Source of the DNA: Nymphaea colorata | Taxonomy: Eukaryota; Streptophyta; Magnoliopsida; Nymphaeales; Nymphaeaceae | NCBI RefSeq assembly: GCF_008831285.2 | Contig: NC_045140.1 | Coordinates: 21,946,370 to 22,010,369 of the forward strand | DNA length: 64,000 bases | Direction: 5' to 3' | In this document: one piece after another, positions 51,864 to 61,890 of the stretch | Layout of the letters: each line of letters opens with the position of its first letter | How positions within the stretch are numbered: the first letter of the stretch is position 1 | Program-made: the position numbers and the translations under genes | Notes under the pieces: model-generated | Databases searched by the model: none | What the model saw: the letters and a program-made list of their open reading frames with translations, nothing else | Told to the model about the DNA's origin: nothing

Positions 51864-53194
51864 TACGTGTTGATTGGCAGAGCTTTACTTGGTCTTAACT
51901 ACCAACTGCAGACGAAGAGTGGCGAAGTATGAGAGGAGCGCAGAGCAGAGAAATGAACACGAATGCGTTAAAAAGGAAGAAAGGGAGTGAATAGAAAAAG
52001 ATTTACCTCAGAACCGGATGAGTTCTTCTAAGACCGACTTCCTTCTTTCCAAACACTCAATGGATCTGAAACCCACATATATGCAGCTTATGCATCAAGC
52101 TTGTCTGCTTCCCAACTGTTTCACAGTCAGGCAATGGAGAAACCGAAAGAGAAAGCGGAAGGAAGAAAGGTAGGAGGGGGAAGGAGAGTTGGTTTATTTA
52201 TTAGGCAAGCAATGGCACCAAAATGGGGTCGGCGAATCTAGTTAAAAATGGACATTGCAGGGAAAATACTTTCGGAAATTGTGGGGAAGATTCGTGTAGA
52301 ATTTTTACTAATTACGATTCATTATCTCCAAATTCCACGTACTAGATCATGCCAACAAAATAAAAAAAAAAACATGATCCCTCCACGTGAGAGAGAGAGG
52401 GCCACATTTTTTGCAAAAGTTTAAAGCAACAAAAATCACCCCAAATCTCGTGAAAAATAAAAAAGTTGTGCTTCTAGGCTTTTAAGCAACCAATTAAGGA
52501 GTATAAAATTTTGATTTTAGAAAAAAAAAACTTCAAAAATTTTAACGTGCGATGCATCATCTTGCATATTTATTTTAAAAAATAGGACCATTGAACCAAT
52601 TCCATATTAGCACTCAGCTCATTTAAAAGGTCATATTGCAGGGAATAATGTCCTAAATAGCTAACATTTCAAAAACAATATTGACCACTTGACATTTTAG
52701 GTATAATTTGATAATAGCTTATGGCATGGCCCCATTAAGTGGTCTGCTTCATGGTTGGGATTCATCGTCACAAAAATATAAACGCAAATATTTCAAGTTA
52801 GCATGTAGGTGGAGCTTGTCTTTGTCCTTGTTCGCTTTCCCTTGTTTAGTTTGGAAATAAAGAAAGGCAATGGAGAATGGGGTTGGGGGAAGTTGGTGAA
52901 CCAAAACCTCAGGTCAAAGAGTGTGAAGGATGTGGGGAGTACTTAACCCACATATTCATTTGCTTTGGTTCACATCTCATCCACTTTGGAAATAAAGCCC
53001 ACCATAATTCTTTTTAGAAGCAGCTTCAGGCCTACCTAGCTAGCCATTAACATATCTCACTTTGACAAACATTTGCCAATTGATTAGGTTTTATATCTAG
53101 TTGGTAATTCTGCACTCACTTTTCTTGATGATATGGAAGTCAAGTGCCAGAGTCCAGGGTATTTTCCGCAGTGGCGGATCTATTTGTTGGCTGG

Positions 53195-53212
53195 TGTGGG
53201 CAATTGCCCACA
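53195..53212. repeat. Palindrome TGTGGGCAATTGCCCACA, copy 3
   Basis: Identical to the copy at 45285-45302. Upstream context GTGGCGGATC is typical of dispersed plant repeats, and a related form (GCGGGTAATTGCCCAA) stands near 54857. Confidence 0.8.
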
Positions 53213-54128
53213 TCAGCCTTATAAAAATCTTATTATAGCATATCATGATCACATTGTCATGATTCAAAAATTGCATATTATTACCGCACCAAACTTGTGT
53301 CGCCAACTCAAGTGCCTCTTAGCAAAAAAATTCTGGCTCCACCGCACATTGAGTTACCGTAGCACAAGTCTGATGTGGGGCTCCATACAATTTTTAAATC
53401 ATTATAATGTCAATTTTAATTTTCCAATAACAATTTTTGATGGGCAGTTGTGGGTGGTGGCCTACATCAGCTCCCATGTATCTCCGGTTAGCGGATTCGA
53501 TTCACTTGTTGCATGATAACTTGGAAGTGTTTAGCAAATCTTTGATTTTGGTTTGCACTAATCAACATCACCTTCAATCTTGGAGGTGGTTTTATGCTTT
53601 GCTCAAGATGACAAGTTACCCTGTTCGTCGCAATGTGAGTGCTTTAATATGTACTTCATGGCTCTCCTGCAAAGATCTGCTAATGAACTGAAGAAATTTT
53701 CATTTGGGGAACATGAAGCAGGAACCTAGACAAAATAAGGAACCAACAAAATTTATTGGAACAAGGTTAACTTCAAAGAAGATGTAAGGTTAGAAGATTT
53801 GAAAAAAGAAAATCTAAGTTTGTCAAGATCTTGTCAAACTTATGTTGATTCAAAGATATTATGATATCTTCACGTGATCACCAACATTTATGACGGTGAA
53901 CCAAATGGAAATGACTGATCCCGGAAGTGGAATGATGAAGCAAATGTATGCAAAACTATTGGCATCAACGTTAACCTAGTTGACGAGATTGCAGGAAGCG
54001 ATGTGTTTGAAATAGTGGAGAGGCTAATCAAATGCAATTCTAGAACGATTCACTTGCAAAATAGTGACAAAGAAAGGCCCGACCAAAGGAAAAAATCAAA
54101 GGGAAAAGTGGGCGAAGCTTAATGATGG

Positions 54129-54180
54129 AGATGGGTGCATGAAATATGATGATCAGATGGGTGCATGAAATATGATGATC
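54129..54180. repeat. Perfect 26-base tandem duplication
   Basis: The unit AGATGGGTGCATG...GATGATC (54129-54154) is repeated without change at 54155-54180, which suggests a recent event. Confidence 0.95.
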
Positions 54181-54509
54181 AGAAGTCCAACTTAAGCAAT
54201 TCACATGTGAACAGATAATAAGTGTGGTTAGCCTCTGAGATCCCCTTTTCCGGAAGGGTCGACTTCAGATTGAACCAACCAAGCCAGGCGTCAGCTGCCC
54301 AGGAGGTCATTTGGCTTGATCTTCTTGGCTCGTTCTTGCAAGCCCAGTTGGATTTGGCTCCGGCTACCACGTTCCCATGGTTCTTGATCTCAGATCTGGC
54401 CTTCCCGTGAGTGAGAGAGAATTGGTGATCCAAATATTAATGTTGGCCTAAGAATGATGATGCTCAAAATTCCATGGCTTCGAATTGACCCTAGCCTCTT
54501 TTTAACTTT

Positions 54510-54625
54510 TTTTTTTTTTAAATTTACATGTAAATTTTAAAAAATTTTACTTGTTTTATATAAAAATTTTGAAAATCATATTTCGACTCTAATCAAAATT
54601 TAAAAACTTTAATTCGGCCCTTCTT
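54510..54625. repeat. AT-rich dispersed repeat, related to 50840-50965
   Basis: Both places share, in order, AAATTTACAT or AAATTTTACAT, GAATTTTAAAAAAT-like, TTATATAAAAA, AAAATCATATTTC and AAAATTT with scattered changes. They are two copies of one non-coding family. Confidence 0.6.
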
Positions 54626-55106
54626 ATGAATATTTTTTGACTCCATTCTTAACGCCCATGGACCAGTTGCCATTTTGATCAGCTACGCGGCCAAACTTCC
54701 TAGGGCAATTGACATGACTTCTATTTTTAGCTTGTAGCAGTGGGTTTGTAATCCAACGACGGCTTGCCGATAGATTGCTTCCTTCATGCAAAGAATTCAA
54801 AAGATCTCAAAAATTGTCTATGCTCCAATGTTGTCAGTGAGCGGTGGAGGCAGGCGCGGGTAATTGCCCAAGCTTGCAAAAAAGTGTTAATTTTCATATT
54901 AAAACTTTATGACAGTTTTTCTTTTTTTCTTTTTTACATACTGGTGCTCCTTAAAAATTTTAAATGATGTAACTAGTGTTTTTTATTCAAAATTTTCTAG
55001 CTTCGCCCCAGTGTCACCTTCTTTTAAGAGTTGAATGAGGAATAACTACACGAGCAATTTTATATCCATACATTTTTTTCTCCAAAATGTAGTGGTAAAT
55101 ATAAGG

Positions 55107-55107
<1 letters not shown>

Positions 55108-55139
<32 letters not shown>
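55108..55139. repeat. (AT)n microsatellite
   Basis: About 16 AT units. Confidence 0.95.
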
Positions 55140-55142
<3 letters not shown>

Positions 55143-56018
55143 GGACCATGTGTTTTGAGGACTGAGATTCTGTGGGACCCACCTGTTCTGAAACACACGG
55201 TTGTGATTTATAAGAGGAGAAATCTACTTGAGAGTATTCTCGTGAGAAGCTGGTTAGATGTTACTTGGTCGTTTTCTGCTGCATTAGATTTGATTTGGAA
55301 CTGATCCCTCATGCATTTGGCTTTGGGTTATCAAAAAGTAGAGCGAAGATGCTTACTGTTCTCTCACGATGTGATTGCGGCCCCGATCAGGAGGGCCAAG
55401 ATGGCCAACCGCACAAGAAGTTAGGTGCAGCAACTGAAGCGGTTCAGGTAAGGATCGTCATCTTTTGTGATGTAGGAGATCAGTCTAACCAACTAAGAAG
55501 AACAAGCATCAGCAAGAAGAGTCAGTTTTGTCAAAGCGGCATGGCTTGCATTTCTTCTATGGCATGTTGACAAACTGTTGTTCTTCCTCTGTCCTTTGTT
55601 TGCCATTCACTGAACCCTCTTTCGTCAACTTTGTCTGCCAACAGTCTGTTTCTTTCTCTCTCTCTCTTTCACATGTACTTCAAGCAATCTGCAGGAATGG
55701 AGGCTAAGACAGGTATGGAGAACCACCTACCGGATTATTGTTTTTTTTTTTAAGAGATTATGAAGTTTTGGTTATGAAAAATTAAAGTCAATTCATTTAC
55801 CAATCTTTTGAAAAAGCTATGCTGAAATATTATTTAGCATAAGTAAATGGTTTGGCCTTCTAAAGTGGCCCATGTTAGGCAAATTTGTATTATTAGACTG
55901 TTGGAAATAAAGAAACAAATAGTTATGGTCGCTCTAGACACATGTGATGCTCAGTTTAATTAATTTTTTAGGTTCACTTTTGCCTTTCCTCAACTTGGGT
56001 CACAACATGGCGCGCCTT

Positions 56019-56201
56019 TCAACCAAACTGTGATAGTGAAGGTGAAGCGTTGACACGATGAGACAGCTCGGCATGCAGATGTAAACAGGCAAGTTGGTCA
56101 AAAAATTGCTCTTGTTTAGAAATCGACAACACGAGGACGGAAAGTAGAACTACCAAAGATGCAACTCCTGTGATCATTCTTCCGCAGTCATTAATATCCA
56201 C
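56019..56201 (-). other. Possible orphan terminal exon with a hydrophobic segment
   Basis: A 60-codon frame ends at a stop. Upstream on the same strand stands CTCTTGCAG, a good acceptor, and the frame stays open back to it. It contains GRMITGVASLVVLLSVLVLS, a plausible membrane segment, followed by a polar tail with HRVNASPSLSQ. It has no ATG of its own in a good position, and no partner exon was recognised up to 57.8 kb. I do not know the family; it may be chance or a relic. Confidence 0.25.
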
Positions 56202-57804
56202 CTCCGGATTTTTTCTACTGCAAGAGATAATCCCGCGGGTCTTTTTTCGTTCAGAAAAATCTCGATAGAAGTTTGAATATATTGTTATTCAATAATGTCC
56301 TGAAGAAAATCGAACTATTGAATATTTGTTCTTGAAGTCGTCGGAGAACGCCCAGGTCCAGACCTGATCTTAAATGGAAAAGCTGTGGAGTCTAGACCGC
56401 TTCTTAGAGCAGTTGTAGAGCTACTCCATCTCCTCGATCTTAAGTTTTACATCCATAATGTGGCTTCAGAAAAGATGGGAAGGACTAGATCTTGTAGAAT
56501 TCCCAACGGATTATGGATAGAACAATCGCTGTTTCTAGCTTAGTCTTATGGTCCTGGCAAACAATGTGCTCAAATATCGACCATATCGTTGGATCTACCA
56601 GAATCCTACATGCTTATAAGATTTTAAGCATCCAAAACAAAATTGTCATTTAAAAAGAGAAGCAACTATAAAAATTATATTAAGCAACACATGATCTGCA
56701 CAAAACGCTGGATGTCTCCCGCCTTCCTGGATGCCTTCAGTCTCTTACACGCATAGCCCGACGTGAAGCCGGATGGATGAATGGCCGGAGGATTGCAGCT
56801 CATTTTATATGCAGAGTCTAACTTAAATGATGCAGCTTTGAGACAGGCAATTTACAGTTTAGTGTCTATCTTTCGCTCGTAATTTTAGAAAAAGAAACCA
56901 TTTCTTGTGAAACTTTCGTAGTAAAGTCTTTACTTTTCATGAAAGTTGCCAAAGCCTTAGCTGCAATTTCTTCTTCGACATTACCCAGCATTATATTCTT
57001 ATTATTTCAGCTAGCTAGCGTGTTTATGCTTCTTGAAGTTGGTAGAACATTGCTTTAAGAAATATCTAACAGTCCTTATGCAAAAGGCAGCCCTTATTGG
57101 AAAAAATGCAAAGGACGATCCCTTCTTTCTACTTATAAGAAAAAGGTCCTCACAAAAAATGAAATTTCCCCAAATTATAATCTGGAAAAGCCCAAGACAA
57201 TGCGGTTCAAGCCCACCCGCTCTTTATATAAGACGCCAAATAGGAAGTAGAAAGGGGCCCAATGGGAACCAGGGATATGGAACGTTCGCATTCAAACCAG
57301 ACATAACTACAACCATATCCGACTACTTGAACATCGATTAACTAGAATTGAAATCCAATTGAGAGAAAAATAAAAGATACAAACCCCTATGCTAATTTTC
57401 TACATGGAACCAATCGAGTTTTAGACATTCATTTTAGATGTGAATTTTTTTATTGAGTTCCAAATCCAATATTAGACCATAATCTGAACCACTGACATGG
57501 GCAATCAGAACTCAGGATTGGGCCTAATATTCAAGCTCACCAAGGAAAAACATGCTACAAAAACAAAAAAATCTGAAGAAAAATGCATAACATTGCTCAC
57601 GCAAAACCTTATCTTTGAGGCGATAAAAAATATCCAACTATCATTTGTAGACCAAAAGTTAATCGAATAGCTCAACTCCAGTAGAAATGTATCCTATGCA
57701 GCGAAAAAGAATCTAAGTTTTGCACGATGAAATGACACATAATCAAAATTGAGACTCCAACGACCAAGATGTTGAAGGAGGAAATAGAGACCTCACGAAG
57801 TGGA

Positions 57805-60661
57805 TCAATATCCACCCTTGAGATCGTTCACAACATCGTACGGGATTGGGGTCACCGTCTCTAGTGTTGCGCCTTCCACCATAAACCCGGGTTTGGGACC
57901 CACAGGCTGCCTCTTAGTGCTGATCTTCTCTCCCCGGGCTTTGGCCTCTGCTTTCAGCTTATCGTTTCTAATCTTCCTCAGCTCAAATTCTTCTCTGCAT
58001 CGTGATGGCTGAACATGCTCCACCCTTACATGGATTCTCTTTCTTATGATCCTGTTCCCAACCTAGAATTACACAAACAGATACCAATTAGCAATCAATA
58101 TCTGTATGCTACAAATTTCCCAAATATCGATATGATAACGGCATCAAATGCACAAAAATGACAACATAAAATAGTATTAGGTGCCCATAAGAAACGTAGT
58201 AGGCAGATTATGTAAGTAAGCAAGATGGTGCTAAACTCAAACTCGTTAAATGAGTTTCAGAAACCAAATGGGAAAAGACCAGTCTTGTGCTTCAGTTTGA
58301 TGCATATCATTATCTAGTATCATGTGGCCTGGTGATTTTAAGCTTTTCTTCAGAAAATTAACCATGTAGATGGATGCAGAATGTCCAAAACAGTGGGAAC
58401 AAACAAATTTTGTGCTTTTTGACGACTAGATCAGTTTTATAAGCCAACAAATCGAAGAGAATTGAATTCACAATCCTTGTAAATCAGGTTCACACCTCAC
58501 ATGTTTAATTTTCTTTTTAGTCCTACATTTTTCAACATTATGCATGCCTCCGAATAGTTGATTTGTAACCTGAAAATAGTGGAAGAGGTAAAGCCCGAAC
58601 AATGAAAGCATCTATGTCTATGTGTGCGTATCATAATCACAAATAACTTTTCGGGAGTTTTAAATGACAAGGTCTTTCTTGGGTATAATACTACGGGCTT
58701 GAAAAATATGAAAAAAAAGGGAAAAAACGATCTTTGTAAAAAAAAATAAAAAAAAAAACTAAAAATTAGCAGAAAATAAAATAAGTGAAAAAATAATAAC
58801 ATAAACATAAAAAAATAAGTAGATTTACAACAAATAAAAAATAGAAAATGAAAAAAATTGTTTGGCATTAAAAAAATGAAAAAAAAAACGTGTTCATTTT
58901 TTTTGTTTTTAAGGTTTTTTTTTTAAATGTGTTTTTTAAGTTTAAAACGGCATTTCATTTTCTCGTGTTTGTTTGGAAAATAACGCATTTTTTGTGACTA
59001 TGCAGTTTTGTGCATATATATAGGGAGAGAGAAGTAGGTAGGTATGCAGAGACACAAATTCAGAATCAAATATGGCCAACCTTGGCACGGTTTGAAAAGG
59101 AACAGAACAACACCACACTTTATAGTCCAAGATCCAACTTGGCATATGTCTGAAAGTGATAACTACAAGAGCAACATTTCACATCTTCACGTCTCATGAA
59201 CAAGGTTTATATAGAATATTGTGTGCCTAAATGATGCATAGTAGCAGGTTTCATGTCTTCCATGCCTCCCTGTCCTACAAAGAATATACTGACTAGAAAC
59301 TGAATTTGCTCAACTGAGCTCATTCAAGATCCATCAAGTAATAAAATATTGCAAAATAAAAGGCATAGTTCATAGATAAGATGAAATTATCCATTTATCT
59401 TCAGCTGTACCGCATCTGTCTTCCCGATCAATATATCACTGGTCAAAAGGATCACGCACATAACAACCTGCGCAATCACTTGGTAACGATGAAACAATAT
59501 GTAACTCCAAGAACTAGCTTATTTTACACTCAGCAATTCGATATTCTCAACTGCGTCATGTAATCAAGAAGGCCCTCTTGTTTATGGGCCAAAACAAGGA
59601 TGACCTAATGTCATATAATGCATTCTAGTGTAGGCATCAGAATGTCATCTTATGTATAAACTATAAACTGCTCTCTGATTTCTGCCATGTTATTGTGTGC
59701 TTATTTACCCATAAGATCATGTGCTGCAATCTTCATATGTTGTACCTGACCCTCAGTATAGGCGTCATTATTTTCTAAATGCACACACCCTCGCAGGCGG
59801 AAGCCAAAAACGACAGCATCCAGTAACCGAATCACACACTATTTCGACAGATGATGTAAAAAGTTATAAAAAACTTGACGGAGACGCTAAATCCCATTTG
59901 CAATTTGACATTTGCGTAATTAAGGCATCATTGATGATCCCTAAACTAATAACCCCTCTGATTCTCTCTTTTTGTTAATCATTATAAGTTATAAAGCTCT
60001 CCTGTTTAAACTGTTCCATTCCACTCATGTGCTTCGCGACGGAATCACAGTCGCTCTTCCTTCCTGTTGACCCAGACGTTCTCAAACCAACGCCATCAAG
60101 AACCATACCGGCAATCACGAACTCAATCCAACCAAATTAAAACAGCAGTAGAATGCAGCTATTTATTCCAATGAAATGGAATAACCCAGGACATGCGTTA
60201 TGAAAAGAAGCATCCCCATTTATGCCCACGCTTTCGTAACAAGTAGATGCATCTAAACAACCCACTAAATGAAACCCAAAAGCAAACAACTGCGGACTTA
60301 ATGCTTACGAAGGAAATGAAGACAGAAATTTGAAGGTAAACTACGTGAACTTGCTGAACCAAAGTATCCTTTTAATCCGTAAACGAGAAAACGTGAATAA
60401 AAATAATGTAGGGGAGGGAGGAACCTGCTTGTTGATCTCGACACCGATGGCTCGCTTGTTGACGTCCCAGACCTTGCCAGTGCGGCCATGATAGAACTTG
60501 TGGGGCATTCCCTTGTGGATCGCGCCGTTCACCTTTATGTCGACGTAGTCTCCCATCCGATAGGTGCGGAGGTACGTCGTCAGGGGAATGTACCCCTTCT
60601 TCCTGAACGGCCGGGCGAAGAGGTCCCGCGTCCTCGACCGGAGTCCATGACCTGCAGGCAT
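57805..60661 (-). CDS. RPL21: 60S ribosomal protein L21 (eL21)
   Basis: A structural protein of the large cytosolic ribosomal subunit. Two exons, 60661-60425 and 58062-57805, sum to 495 nt, giving 164 residues, the usual plant length. The N-terminus [19 protein letters not shown], the core [20 protein letters not shown] and HGRTGKVW, and the C-terminus [15 protein letters not shown] are highly conserved. The second exon begins [13 protein letters not shown] after a TTCTAG acceptor, with no codon split. The 2.36-kb intron is AT-rich and includes an A/T-homopolymer patch at 58680-58930. No disrupting change was seen. It is divergently arranged with the proteasome alpha-1 pseudogene. Confidence 0.97.
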
Positions 60662-60781
60662 CCTTCCGCTACCAGCAACACCACCGGCTTTTCCTTCTCC
60701 TCCTCCTCTTCTTCTTCCTGTGCTGGGTGCTGGGCCTGCAGCTTCCTCTCGGCGAGTGAAAAGGGACGGAGGCGACAGGGG

Positions 60782-60789
60782 AAACCCTA
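60782..60789 (-). promoter_or_regulatory. Telo-box in the RPL21 leader/promoter
   Basis: AAACCCTA (TAGGGTTT on the gene strand) lies about 120 bases before the eL21 start codon. Telo-boxes are characteristic of plant ribosomal-protein promoters. Confidence 0.7.
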
Positions 60790-61645
60790 GAAATGGACGA
60801 GGGGTTTTGCCTTACGGGTTTATCGGGGTTGGGTTGGAGCGCCCGATTTCAACTTCAACCATCCGAACCGAATTAGCGGGCGAGGGAACACAAACAACCA
60901 GGAATGGTGTCGGTTATGGGTTATTTTACAACGTTGATCCTTTATTTTACAATGTTTTCCATTATAGTACCCACAGTTATTCGAGAAAACGCTTTTTTGT
61001 TTTTACAGCCATCGCGGAATTTAGAATGTTTTGCCGGGCGGGCGCTTTCCCGGGACTGGGCAAAAACCCCGAGTCGCTCCCGCCTCCTCTCTTCCAAGAA
61101 CCTCCAATCCAGAGGAACGAGAGAGTTCGAAGAAGAAGGCCAATGAGAGAAAGATGAGTCGAGGAACAGGAGGGGGTTAAGATCGCCACGTTACCATGTT
61201 CTTCCCTGAGGATCGCCTCTACCAAGTTGGTACGTCGATTACCCCTTTCTTCCTTTCTTCACTTTTCTTTTTCGCGCTGATCTGCCATTAACTCTACGGT
61301 CTACGCGCACTAGTGTTGACCTCCACGGATTTAGATTTAGGTTTTTTCGTAACGCTTAGTAGACCAAATGGTGCTTTCTTGCCTTTTTGTTTATGTTCGT
61401 GATTGGATCGCTGAAAGTGCTGGAGAATTGAGGTTAGGTTTAGGAACGACGGTGGTTTCTCAGCCAAGAATTTAGACTTTTCTACTCTTTGAACAGAGTA
61501 TGCGTTGAAGGCAGTAAAGGCTCCCAGTATAACTTCAATCAGCGTTCGTGGGAACGATTCCGTTTGCGTGGTCACACAGATGAAGGTCCCGTTTAGCGGC
61601 TTCTAGTTCCTCAACTGAGTCGTCGTGGCCTGTTATTGAATTTGA

Positions 61646-61670
61646 GGTGTGCGTGTGTGTGTGTGTGTGT
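61646..61670. repeat. (GT)n microsatellite in the proteasome pseudogene
   Basis: GTGTGCGTGTGTGTGTGTGT lies in the intron before the 61760 block. Confidence 0.9.
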
Positions 61671-61846
61671 TTTTTGGGTTTGGGTGGAGGGTGGGGGTGG
61701 TGCTTATTTACCATGTGTTCTTAAATTGGTGTCTGTACGATTTTATACTACGTCTGCAGGACAAGCTTCTGGACTTGACGAGCATTACTCGTCTCTTCCC
61801 GAACAGCAAGTATCTTGGATTGCTGGCGACAGGCATGTAATGTCAT

Positions 61847-61890
61847 CTCTCTCTCTCTCTCTCTCTCTCGCTCGCTCGCTCGCTCTCGCT
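61847..61890. repeat. (CT)n(CTCG)n microsatellite
   Basis: About 11 CT units are followed by several CTCG units, directly after the donor of the 61760-61836 block. Confidence 0.9.

Larger units (their letters stand above)
51864..57804. other. Intergenic region between the RLCK gene and RPL21
   Basis: This is the longest apparently gene-poor stretch. It holds dispersed-repeat fragments (54510-54625 resembles 50840-50965), the GGGCAATTGCCCAC palindrome, a perfect tandem duplication at 54129 and an (AT)n tract. A degenerate coding-like stretch at about 53520-54115 contains an open run after 53920 (NVNLVDEIAGSDVFEIV onward) that I do not recognise. An orphan exon candidate lies at 56019-56201. 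From 56202 to 57804 I see only scattered short frames. Confidence 0.5.

Noticed and set aside
61184-61836. A neat alternative open protein MFFPEDRLYQVGQASGLDEHYS from joining 61229 to 61760
   Set aside because: It uses the wrong frame for the second block; the proteasome frame with the skipped 61497 block explains all three blocks.
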